A stretch of 19,591 nucleotides of DNA from Anaerocolumna sp. (GTDB taxonomy: Bacteria; Bacillota; Clostridia; Lachnospirales; Lachnospiraceae). Both the position numbers and the translations under genes were made by a program. Location of the stretch: positions 1 to 19,591 of the forward strand of contig JAQSYR010000020.1 in assembly GCA_029256035.1 (NCBI GenBank). Reading direction: 5' to 3'. The notes under the pieces are model-generated. The model was not told where the DNA came from, ran no database searches, and worked only from the letters and a program-made list of their open reading frames with translations. Numbering within the stretch: position 1 is the stretch's first letter; each line of letters opens with the position of its first letter. Below are positions 6,424-13,150 of this stretch, piece by piece.

Positions 6424-7809
6424 TTAATAAATAATTGCCTGTTCCACGGCTGTACTTCCTACTAAGGCGATATGGTCATAAACAGATAATCCGTACCCAG
6501 TCCCTTCTTTAATAATACTGTATTCTTCATTTTCATATAGAGTTTCAATTCTTCTGAAAATAGCATATCCTTTATTAACATTAAAAACACCTTCTAAGGT
6601 ATCCACTAATTCGATTTGATATCGTTCCCCTGTTTCTTCTGAATGAATCCAGATTCCATTTTCAAATAAACGTTTGTCCACATAACCATAAGTTTCATCA
6701 CTATAGTAGATATCAGCCGGAACAAATTCCAGCTCTAATTCACCATTTTTGCTATAATTTTCAGTAACCAGTCCTGTTGCCCCGGAATCACCTCCTACAG
6801 TAAAATATTCTAAAGGTATTTTATAAAATTCCTTTTGTACTATGGATGATGTTGGGATTTTTAAACCTTCTGCCGAATTTATTTCCAATTCTACCGATAC
6901 AAACCTTTGATTCATATAGTATTCAATATATTTATTTAACTCTAATTTAGCAAAATAACTAGCATTCTTTTCATAAACTGATATTTGTGCATTGGTAGTT
7001 AATCCATTGTCTTTAAAGTTAATACGGACCGATTTCTCCTCTTTTAACTTATTATATTGATTCTCATCAAGCAGCAAAATTATGCTCCAATTATCACCAA
7101 TAACCATTCGATAGATTGGAGTATCTGCTTCCACTAAATCTGATGCAAGAAGTTGTACTTTATCATAGACATCAAGATTAAAGTTTTCTGCTGTAACATT
7201 ATCTTCTGTTAAGTCTTCGTAATTATCTATTGAATATGTAATAATACCACTTGTTTTCGATTTTACAATTGAAAAAAGATGACTGGTCCCACTTTCTTCA
7301 ATTATATTTTCAAGGTTTGTCATTCGATTTTCATTTAATATTTCAAGTGCAGTGGACTCTAAGTCATATTTAAAATCATAAACGGACGTAAAATTACTGG
7401 TAATAAAATCATCCTGAAATTCCATAACTTCTCTACTAACCTCTTTAATATCTGCTGAAGTTAATACAGTTCCACTCTCACTACTGCCTATTAAATCATA
7501 AACCTGTTTCGTCTCATCAATAGAATAAACTGTAGTATTTTTGGCTAATCGTTCTCCATCTCTATGATAATAATTTACATAACCTGCAGTATCTGTATTA
7601 AAAATCTCTTCCTCACGTAAGATAAGCCCTTGAAAAGTATTATTATCCGAGGTAAACCCTTGTTGTACTTCGTAGATGGATAAATGTTCTTTTGTAAAAT
7701 ATAAATAAACATTGATAAAAACGTAAACAAATATAATAAAAAATACCATTGTTCCCATATTTATATTCTTTCGTTTACGAAATTTAGCAACCTTGCCGCT
7801 TTGATTCAA
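6424..7809 (-). CDS. HlyD-like single-pass membrane protein of the sepF cluster
   Basis: This protein of about 461 residues has a basic cytoplasmic N-terminus (KFRKRKNI), one transmembrane helix (about residues 21-39) and a large extracytoplasmic part. The latter resembles HlyD/membrane-fusion adaptors: the segment GLILREEEIFNTDTAGYVNYY, and beta-rich stretches containing SGIITYSIDNYEDL and TAYLTP-like lipoyl/barrel patterns. Homologues of this kind occur next to yggS and sepF in Clostridia; no role is proven. No ABC transporter partner is nearby. The start is set at the TTG at 7809, which has AAAGGAGG 9 bases upstream. The in-frame ATG at 7836 lacks any Shine-Dalgarno and lies at or beyond the transcription start expected from a TATAAT at 7840-7845. 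It heads run 2. Confidence 0.78.
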   Translation of the reverse strand: MNQSGKVAKFRKRKNINMGTMVFFIIFVYVFINVYLYFTKEHLSIYEVQQGFTSDNNTFQGLILREEEIFNTDTAGYVNYYHRDGERLAKNTTVYSIDETKQVYDLIGSSESGTVLTSADIKEVSREVMEFQDDFITSNFTSVYDFKYDLESTALEILNENRMTNLENIIEESGTSHLFSIVKSKTSGIITYSIDNYEDLTEDNVTAENFNLDVYDKVQLLASDLVEADTPIYRMVIGDNWSIILLLDENQYNKLKEEKSVRINFKDNGLTTNAQISVYEKNASYFAKLELNKYIEYYMNQRFVSVELEINSAEGLKIPTSSIVQKEFYKIPLEYFTVGGDSGATGLVTENYSKNGELELEFVPADIYYSDETYGYVDKRLFENGIWIHSEETGERYQIELVDTLEGVFNVNKGYAIFRRIETLYENEEYSIIKEGTGYGLSVYDHIALVGSTAVEQAIIY

Positions 7810-7839
7810 TAATAGCAACCTCCTTTTTATATCCATTCT

Positions 7840-7845
7840 ATTATA
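7840..7845 (-). promoter_or_regulatory. Candidate -10 box for the HlyD-like gene and run 2
   Basis: Minus strand reads TATAAT at 7845-7840, preceded by AAAAG. Transcription would start near 7833 and leave a leader of about 24 bases with AAAGGAGG before the TTG at 7809. I see no convincing -35 at 16-18 bases (sequence is TTTTAT-like), so this is a moderate call. Confidence 0.45.
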
Positions 7846-7958
7846 CTTTTTATTAACAAATTATAAAAGACCTAAATCAAAATTTTCTAAAATTGTTATG
7901 ACATTAATTGATTATTTTTCTGTAAAAATTTTATATTTATCAAAAAGAATATTCAAGA

Positions 7959-7964
7959 TATAAT
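7959..7964 (+). promoter_or_regulatory. Candidate -10 box for the DUF378 gene
   Basis: A perfect TATAAT lies 39 bases before the TTG start of the plus-strand gene and 23 bases before its Shine-Dalgarno. The -35 position has only TTTATC-like sequence, so the promoter is weak by consensus or needs an activator. Confidence 0.45.
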
Positions 7965-8003
7965 TGGTAATACTAAATATTGCATCGAAAAGGAGGTATC
8001 AAA

Positions 8004-8204
8004 TTGAAAACGATAGACTATATAGCATTGACATTCGTAATTATCGGAGCAATTAACTGGGGACTCATTGGATTTTTCGGTTTTGACCTTGTAAGAATGA
8101 TTTTTGGAGATATGACCTTGATATCTAGAATTGTTTATGGTGTAGTAGGTATTTCAGGTTTATATGCCCTAAGTTATTTTGGAAGGTTGCAGAGGGAAGA
8201 CTAA
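8004..8204 (+). CDS. DUF378-family small membrane protein
   Basis: This 66-residue protein has two hydrophobic helices (about 5-25 and 38-58). The family motif TIDYIALTFVIIGAINWGLIG is followed by a short FFGFDLV stretch, and the SRIVYGVVGISGLYAL segment comes second. It belongs to the DUF378 family (Bacillus YuzA-like), whose function is unknown. The start is the TTG at 8004, with AAAAGGAGGT ending 6 bases upstream. An in-frame ATG at 7980 lies before that Shine-Dalgarno and is not supported. It is the only plus-strand gene in the window, monocistronic, with its own candidate promoter, and it ends just before a bidirectional terminator. Confidence 0.9.
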   Translation: MKTIDYIALTFVIIGAINWGLIGFFGFDLVRMIFGDMTLISRIVYGVVGISGLYALSYFGRLQRED

Positions 8205-8237
8205 ACTTAATTCAGTATTTATATGAATTATGTTAAC

Positions 8238-8262
8238 AAAGGGCTGATAAAATCAGCCCTTT
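8238..8262. terminator. Bidirectional intrinsic terminator-like hairpin
   Basis: AAAGGGCTGAT (8238-8248) and ATCAGCCCTTT (8252-8262) make an 11-bp perfect stem with a 3-base loop, flanked by A-rich/T-rich sequence on either side. It lies between the converging 3' ends of the DUF378 gene and the P-loop gene, so it probably ends transcription from both sides. Confidence 0.85.
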
Positions 8263-8287
8263 CATAATTTAATATTAATATTTTATA

Positions 8288-8707
8288 CTATAAAGACACA
8301 ATTACATCCTTTTTTACAGACTCAGGTAAATCTTTTTCATTTAGGGAGACACTAATAATGAAATCAACATGAAATTGCTGAGAAATTCGGTCTAATTTAT
8401 TTAAAACCGGTAAAACATTTTGATCTGTAATATCTGCGATTTTTAGAAAACTATCAAGATAAATAGCTTCAAGATCATGATCCTGAGAGATAAGTCCACA
8501 AATAAAACCCAAGAATTCATCAGAATTGTCAATAAAATAATCCTTTACATTAACTAATCTTAATTTGTTGCTCAATTCATACATATGCTTATTACTCTTA
8601 TCAAGATAAACTATACTGCCCTTTGCACCCTTTACGGCAGTGTTTACCTTTTCAATCAGGATTTTTGTCTTACCTTTACCTTTTTCGCCTGCAATTATCT
8701 GTATCAT
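8288..8707 (-). CDS. Small P-loop NTPase of unknown function
   Basis: This 139-residue protein has a clear Walker A (GEKGKGKT, residues 7-14) and a hydrophobic strand ending in Asp (AIYLD, 81-85) as a probable Walker B. The N-terminus is all P-loop core, with no membrane segment or accessory domain. Proteins of this size next to DD-carboxypeptidase genes in clostridia are sometimes labelled 'twitching motility protein PilT', but no PilT-specific features (Asp box, His box, hexamer domains) are visible, so I do not use that name. ATG at 8707 has AAGGAGGAG six bases upstream; a longer in-frame reading would overlap the preceding gene and is rejected. It is the last gene of run 1, 13 bases after the carboxypeptidase, and probably translated from the same mRNA. 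Confidence 0.8.
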   Translation of the reverse strand: MIQIIAGEKGKGKTKILIEKVNTAVKGAKGSIVYLDKSNKHMYELSNKLRLVNVKDYFIDNSDEFLGFICGLISQDHDLEAIYLDSFLKIADITDQNVLPVLNKLDRISQQFHVDFIISVSLNEKDLPESVKKDVIVSL

Positions 8708-8720
8708 TGTAATCTCCTCC

Positions 8721-9695
8721 TTAAGATGTGTACAAAATATATTTGTTTTGCTTAAATAGATGATTAATATAACTAGAGTTCCCACTATCCGCCTGTAAAA
8801 TAACGGAAATATAGGAATCATTATTTGCATCTTTGCTATATAGTACTAGACAATTACCAGCTTTGCTGGTTGTACCGGTTTTGCCGCCAATTACAGATAC
8901 CCCATCAGGTGCATCTTCTGTTCCTTTCAAATATCTATTCGTGTTTAGATATTCTTTACTTATTGTCTGATTTGCTGCATTTTTATACGCAGCAGTATAT
9001 GATACTTGATTAATAATTGAAGTAAAACCTTCATAATTTAATAATTCTTGAAAAACCAAATACAAATCATAAGCTGTTGTGTATTGATTATCATTATGAA
9101 GTCCATGTGCATTTACAAAATTAGAATGAACTGCGCCTATTTCTTTCACTGTTTCATTCATCATCTTAGCAAATCCTTCTTCTGAACCTCCTACATGTTC
9201 AGCGATTGCAATTCCTGCGTCATTACCAGAATACACCAAAAGGCTGTTTAATAAGGTTTCTAGTGTTATTTTATCACCTTCTTTAAATCCACAAAGCTTA
9301 GCTCCACTTTCTGTAATATTTGCTGCATTTTTACTAACCGTAACAACTTCCGATAAATCTGCATTTCTAAAAACAACAAGTGCGGTTATTAACTTCGTTA
9401 AACTTGCTGGATATAGACGTTGGTAAATATTATTTGCAAAAATCAATTCATCTTTCGTTGAATTTAAGATCAGTGCAGATGTAGCTGTTATATTACTAGA
9501 TTTCATATGATTTAGCTCATCTGGAATCACACATAGCTCATTAGCAAAAAAGTCAGCAACCTTTACCTTTGTAATTTGTTCCTTATCAATATTTGAATTA
9601 TTTACTTCATTATAATTCAAATATGTGCCATAGGAACTTGAACAACCGGTTAAAAATGTTGCCGACAATATAATTAAGAATAATTTTTTTATCAT
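8721..9695 (-). CDS. Lipoprotein D-alanyl-D-alanine carboxypeptidase (S11 family)
   Basis: This enzyme removes the terminal D-Ala from peptidoglycan pentapeptide stems outside the membrane, limiting cross-linking. Serine-protease family S11 motifs are all present: SLTK (nucleophile Ser98, Lys101), SGN (156-158) and KTG (272-274). The N-terminus is a lipoprotein signal: short basic start, hydrophobic core, lipobox LTGC with Cys18. This predicts lipid anchoring rather than the C-terminal amphipathic helix typical of PBP5/DacA. The 324-residue chain also lacks the extra C-terminal beta domain of PBP5. ATG at 9695 is chosen because it begins the signal peptide and has AGGAGA upstream; an in-frame start 11 codons earlier would spoil the signal. 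It belongs to the DacF/DacB class of clostridial enzymes, but the exact orthologue is uncertain. Confidence 0.93.
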   Translation of the reverse strand: MIKKLFLIILSATFLTGCSSSYGTYLNYNEVNNSNIDKEQITKVKVADFFANELCVIPDELNHMKSSNITATSALILNSTKDELIFANNIYQRLYPASLTKLITALVVFRNADLSEVVTVSKNAANITESGAKLCGFKEGDKITLETLLNSLLVYSGNDAGIAIAEHVGGSEEGFAKMMNETVKEIGAVHSNFVNAHGLHNDNQYTTAYDLYLVFQELLNYEGFTSIINQVSYTAAYKNAANQTISKEYLNTNRYLKGTEDAPDGVSVIGGKTGTTSKAGNCLVLYSKDANNDSYISVILQADSGNSSYINHLFKQNKYILYTS

Positions 9696-9731
9696 TATGA
9701 AATATTCTCCTATAGAATAATCACACAAGCC

Positions 9732-9768
9732 TGCTGTTACTATATGTTTATGTTACCCAGTAACAGCA
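9732..9768. promoter_or_regulatory. Overlapping inverted repeats (operator-like or alternative hairpins) before the carboxypeptidase gene
   Basis: On the plus strand TGCTGTTAC (9732-9740) pairs with GTAACAGCA (9760-9768), a perfect 9-bp stem with a 19-base loop. TGTTAC (9751-9756) pairs with the same right arm, GTAACA (9760-9765), as a perfect 6-bp stem with a 3-base loop. The two structures are mutually exclusive. Seen as DNA, this is TGTTAC-CCA-GTAACA plus a third half-site, with a TATAGT on the minus strand (9744-9739) between half-sites. No U-tract follows, so it is not a standard terminator. Confidence 0.55.
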
Positions 9769-9780
9769 ATGACAAGATGT

Positions 9781-9795
9781 AGAGTCGTTGACTCT
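9781..9795. other. Short hairpin just after the mgsA-like stop codon
   Basis: AGAGTC (9781-9786) and GACTCT (9790-9795) form a perfect 6-bp stem with a 3-base loop, five bases past the stop codon of the MgsA-like gene. No U-run follows on the minus strand. It may protect the upstream mRNA segment or act with the overlapping repeats downstream; termination is doubtful. Confidence 0.45.
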
Positions 9796-9800
9796 TATGC

Positions 9801-10199
9801 TTACGCTTTAAATATTTCACGCCAATCTAAATCTCCGCGATCCAAAGCTTTTACTAATAGTTCTGCTGTTGCAAGATTCGTTGCTAATGGAATATTATGA
9901 GTATCACATAAATGAACTACATTATTAACATCTGGTTCATGAGATTTTGGAGTTAATGGATCTCTTAGAAATATTACCAGGTCAATTTCATTCTGCTCAA
10001 TTTGTGCCCCCATTTGTTGAAGACCACCTAAATGACCTGCTAAGTATTTTCGTACATTTAGATTTGTTACTTCTTCAATTAATCTTCCGGTAGTACCGGT
10101 GGCAAATAAATCGTGTTTATTTAGTATTCCACGATATGCAATACAAAAATTTTGCATAAGTTTCTTTTTAGCATCATGTGCTATTAATCCAATATTCAT
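9801..10199 (-). CDS. mgsA: Methylglyoxal synthase homologue with the catalytic Asp replaced by Leu
   Basis: This 132-residue protein aligns without gaps to methylglyoxal synthase, which converts dihydroxyacetone phosphate to methylglyoxal and phosphate. His8 (E. coli His19), the phosphate-binding ATGTTGRL (33-40), Asp80 (Asp91), His87 (His98) and Asp90 (Asp101) are kept. The residue equivalent to the catalytic base Asp71 (GGDQQVG in E. coli) is Leu60 in GGLQQMG; the codon is CTT, so it is not a single-base difference from an Asp codon. Activity is therefore doubtful, although fold and phosphate binding should be retained. ATG at 10199 has a GGGGGT Shine-Dalgarno. It lies 4 bases downstream of rodA, a position that mgsA-like genes take in Lachnospiraceae and related bacteria. 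The symbol refers to homology, not to proven activity. Confidence 0.88.
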   Translation of the reverse strand: MNIGLIAHDAKKKLMQNFCIAYRGILNKHDLFATGTTGRLIEEVTNLNVRKYLAGHLGGLQQMGAQIEQNEIDLVIFLRDPLTPKSHEPDVNNVVHLCDTHNIPLATNLATAELLVKALDRGDLDWREIFKA

Positions 10200-10203
10200 A
10201 GGT

Positions 10204-11325
10204 CTACCCCCTTTTTATTTTTTGATGTAAACTTATATTTAATACAATACCGATTGCAATCATGCTACTCATTAAGGAACTAAGTCCATAACTTAAAAAT
10301 GGAAGTGGCAAACCGGTATTCGGTAATATTGCAGTTGCCACCCCTATGTTTACAAACACCTGAAACATAAACATAGATGCTGTACCTGTAGCTATTAGCA
10401 TGCCCATTCGGTCCGATGCATTTTTTGCAATCTTTAATATTTTAAATATTATAATACAGTATATCAATATTATAACACAAGAACCAATAAATCCAAGTGC
10501 TTCTCCCGCAACCGAGAAAATAAAATCACTTTCTGAAATAGGAACAAAAGTATCACTTTGAATGGCATCAACGCCTTCCGTTAGTAACTTGCCAGATAAA
10601 CGACCAGAGCCAATTACCTGAATGGAATTCTCCTGTTGATACATAGTATCGGCATATTCTTCCGGATTTAATATAGATAATAGTCTTTCTTGCTGATACG
10701 GCTCTAAAATCACCTGAAAATCCTGCTGTACATACCAAAACATACCCAGCGCTAAGGGAATACCAACCAAAAGTATAGGGAGAATTATTTTATAACTTAA
10801 CCCAGCAGCAAAAACCATCATTCCAAATATAAACATTAAGACCATACTAGAAGATAAATCTGTCTGGATTAATATTAAATAAGTAGGAACTGCCATAATA
10901 ACACCTGGTATAATTAAGGCTATTATATTATTCATTTTTTCTTTTAGCATGGTAAATAATTTTGCCAGAACTAATATCATAATAACTTTACTTAATTCAG
11001 ATGGCTGCAAATTAAAAAATCCCACATCTAACCAACGCTGTGCACCATAATACTCAATTCCAACTAATTTAACCGCTATAAGTAATCCAAGATTGAAAAT
11101 ATACATAAGTATATATAATTCACAAATAAAATGATAATCGATTACTGAGACAAATGCAACGATAAGTAGACCTGCAATTATGCCAAAAATCTGCTTAGCA
11201 AATATAGTTTCCCCTTCTCTTTGTACTAGACGAATTAGAAAGGCGCCTATGCTGGTCTGTAACAATACCAAGATTATTAGGGATATGTTATAGTTTTTAA
11301 AATTATATTGTTTGAAATTGAACAT
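10204..11325 (-). CDS. rodA: SEDS-family peptidoglycan glycosyltransferase RodA
   Basis: RodA polymerises glycan strands from lipid II in the elongasome, paired with a class B PBP. This protein of about 373 residues has around ten membrane segments. It carries the SEDS motifs AQRWLDVGFFNLQPSELSK (about 97-115), the long extracellular loop with EPYQQERLLSILNPEEYA, ISESDFIFSVAGEALGF with the conserved Asp, and a GLPLPFLSYGLSSL stretch near the C-terminus. I start it at the ATG at 11325, which has AAGG nine bases upstream. The ATG at 11334 directly abuts that Shine-Dalgarno and is unlikely to be used. It overlaps or abuts minE, whose stop is at 11337. FtsW is the main alternative, but context with mreBCD and PBP2 favours RodA. 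Confidence 0.92.
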   Translation of the reverse strand: MFNFKQYNFKNYNISLIILVLLQTSIGAFLIRLVQREGETIFAKQIFGIIAGLLIVAFVSVIDYHFICELYILMYIFNLGLLIAVKLVGIEYYGAQRWLDVGFFNLQPSELSKVIMILVLAKLFTMLKEKMNNIIALIIPGVIMAVPTYLILIQTDLSSSMVLMFIFGMMVFAAGLSYKIILPILLVGIPLALGMFWYVQQDFQVILEPYQQERLLSILNPEEYADTMYQQENSIQVIGSGRLSGKLLTEGVDAIQSDTFVPISESDFIFSVAGEALGFIGSCVIILIYCIIIFKILKIAKNASDRMGMLIATGTASMFMFQVFVNIGVATAILPNTGLPLPFLSYGLSSLMSSMIAIGIVLNISLHQKIKRG

Positions 11326-11336
11326 GAAATTCATCC

Positions 11337-11612
11337 TTATTTTTTTGGATTCTTTAAGTCTTTAATTGGTATGTTAGCGAATAAAGCTGGAACTGAACCA
11401 TTATTACCTTCGGATTCTGTCTGGGTTATTTTAATATCAAGACCATCTAAATCAATTTCAATATATCTTGATATAACGGCAATAATGTCATTTTTTATTT
11501 GTTCCATAATTTCAGGAGAACACCCTGCCCTGTCAGAAACAAGTACTAGTTTCAACCTGTCTTTTGCTACATTACTAGACGTTTTTTTTCTAAAAAAATC
11601 TGCAAAGCTCAT
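11337..11612 (-). CDS. minE: Cell division topological specificity factor MinE
   Basis: MinE stimulates MinD ATPase at the membrane and drives Min oscillation. The 91-residue length is normal. The start MSFADFFRKK is the membrane-targeting amphipathic segment. VAKDRLKLVLVSDRAGCSPEIM is the anti-MinCD strand/helix followed by the dimer domain, which ends in YIEIDLDGLDIKIT. ATG at 11612 follows AGGAG 8 bases upstream. It is the last gene of minCDE, 18 bases after minD and directly before rodA. Confidence 0.95.
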   Translation of the reverse strand: MSFADFFRKKTSSNVAKDRLKLVLVSDRAGCSPEIMEQIKNDIIAVISRYIEIDLDGLDIKITQTESEGNNGSVPALFANIPIKDLKNPKK

Positions 11613-11630
11613 GAAACTATCTCCTCTCCG

Positions 11631-12422
11631 TTAATTCTTCTTTAGTAAGTTGGCTATCTTAGAAAACAATCCTTGTTTTGTATTTAAGTCTAAGAATGGA
11701 ATCTCTTCTCCCATTATTCTATGACAGATGTTCATATAGGCTTGTCCCGCAAGTGTGTCAGAACCAACTAACGGTTCACCTTGATTAGTAGATACTACAA
11801 TATTTTCATCGTCAGGTACAATACCAATTAATTCAATTGCTAATATTTCAACAACATCCTCACTTGACATCATATCACCACGTTTTACCATATCAGTTCT
11901 TAATCTGTTTACAATTAAGTGTGATTGTTTTATTTCGTTTGCTTCCAGTAATCCAATAATTCTGTCTGCATCACGTACAGCGGATACTTCCGGCGTAGTG
12001 ACAACTAATGCTCTGTCTGCACCTGCAATTGCATTTTTAAAACCTTGCTCAATACCTGCCGGACAGTCCATTAATATGTAATCAAATTCTTCTTTTAATT
12101 CTTCGGATAATTTTTTCATCTGTTCAGGTGTAACAGCGGTTTTATCTCTGGTTTGTGCTGATGGTAATAAGTATAGATTAGGATATCTCTTATCTTTTAT
12201 TAATGCTTGTTTTATTCTGCAATTACCTTCAATTACATCAACAAGATTATATACAATACGATTCTCAAGTCCCATAACTACATCCAGGTTTCTTAATCCT
12301 ATATCCGTATCAACTAATACAACCTTTTTATCTAACTTAGCCAAACCTGTTCCGATATTTGCTGTTGATGTAGTTTTTCCAACCCCGCCTTTACCGGATG
12401 TGACAACAATAACTTCACCCAT
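11631..12422 (-). CDS. minD: Septum site-determining ATPase MinD
   Basis: MinD is a ParA-like ATPase that dimerises on the membrane when ATP-bound, recruits MinC and is released by MinE. The 263-residue chain starts with the deviant Walker A SGKGGVGKTT (9-18, signature Lys11). It then shows VLVDTDIGLRNLDVVMGLE (switch I region), DYILMDCPAG (Walker B) and TPEVSAVRDADRIIGLL. The last residues GLFSKIANLLKKN form the C-terminal amphipathic membrane-targeting helix, so the protein is complete. ATG at 12422 has GGAGG about 10 bases upstream. It lies 33 bases after minC. Confidence 0.97.
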   Translation of the reverse strand: MGEVIVVTSGKGGVGKTTSTANIGTGLAKLDKKVVLVDTDIGLRNLDVVMGLENRIVYNLVDVIEGNCRIKQALIKDKRYPNLYLLPSAQTRDKTAVTPEQMKKLSEELKEEFDYILMDCPAGIEQGFKNAIAGADRALVVTTPEVSAVRDADRIIGLLEANEIKQSHLIVNRLRTDMVKRGDMMSSEDVVEILAIELIGIVPDDENIVVSTNQGEPLVGSDTLAGQAYMNICHRIMGEEIPFLDLNTKQGLFSKIANLLKKN

Positions 12423-12455
12423 TATGCTCTTTCCTCCAACATTCCTTATTATTAA

Positions 12456-13121
12456 TTATAAATTGATATCATTTAAAACATCTTTATTTAAAGATTCAAT
12501 ATAGATGTTGCCATCCTCTAAAAATGCAATTTTAGTTTCCTTTACTCCACCCTTTACCGGCTTGTCCGGTGATCTTGCTATAGTATCAGCAATGCGTATC
12601 TGCACAGGATTCATATCAAGTGCAACAACAAAGGAATTAGTGTTGCCGGCTGCACCGGCAAACACAGTCCCTTTCAAAGATCCAAGTACAATTATATTTC
12701 CTTTGGAGACAATTCTTGCTCCAGGGTTAACATCTCCAATTACTATAATACTAGTTTCCGCCTCTAGCACCTGGCCAGACCTTAAATTCCCTTTATAAAA
12801 CTGCCCGGTAGTGTTAGATAATTCCATTAACTTTTCATCTAAAGTTTTTTTAAATATTTGTTCTTTTTCTGGATCGTTCTCAATAATACATACCACATGC
12901 AATTCAGTTTCTTCTGCAATTATATTAAGAATTTCCCGTTGTTGGTCATTATTTAATTTTCTACCTTCAAAACTGATTGCCATCTGTGCTTTTTCAAAAA
13001 ATTTTGAGGATTCTCGAAATTTTACAGCAACTTTTTCTTTTAACTCTTCAAATTCCATATCAGCATCTAATACAACAACAATGCCATATTTATTACCTTT
13101 TATTATAACAGAATTATTCAT
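12456..13121 (-). CDS. minC: Septum site-determining protein MinC
   Basis: MinC is the FtsZ inhibitor of the Min system and is carried to the membrane by MinD. Its two domains are visible in 221 residues: an alpha/beta N-terminal FtsZ-antagonist domain (about 1-105) and a C-terminal beta-helix (about 112-215) that begins with the MinD-binding RSGQ motif (114-117). The beta-helix continues with IVIGDVNPGARIVSKGNIIV and LGSLKGTVFAGA. ATG at 13121 has GGAGG five bases upstream. It is 29 bases downstream of the PBP2 gene and starts the minCDE trio. Confidence 0.95.
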   Translation of the reverse strand: MNNSVIIKGNKYGIVVVLDADMEFEELKEKVAVKFRESSKFFEKAQMAISFEGRKLNNDQQREILNIIAEETELHVVCIIENDPEKEQIFKKTLDEKLMELSNTTGQFYKGNLRSGQVLEAETSIIVIGDVNPGARIVSKGNIIVLGSLKGTVFAGAAGNTNSFVVALDMNPVQIRIADTIARSPDKPVKGGVKETKIAFLEDGNIYIESLNKDVLNDINL

Positions 13122-13150
13122 ACTAACCTCCAGGTTAATGAGATTATCAA

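Noticed and set aside
7810..8003. Possible riboswitch or small RNA in the divergent intergenic region
   Set aside because: The stretch is AT-rich, shows no strong paired structure and no recognisable riboswitch core; only -10-like boxes and Shine-Dalgarno sites stand out.
8708..8830. Longer N-terminus for the P-loop protein with a hydrophobic segment
   Set aside because: It overlaps the coding end of the carboxypeptidase gene, and the AAGGAGGAG lies just before the ATG at 8707, giving the normal P-loop start.
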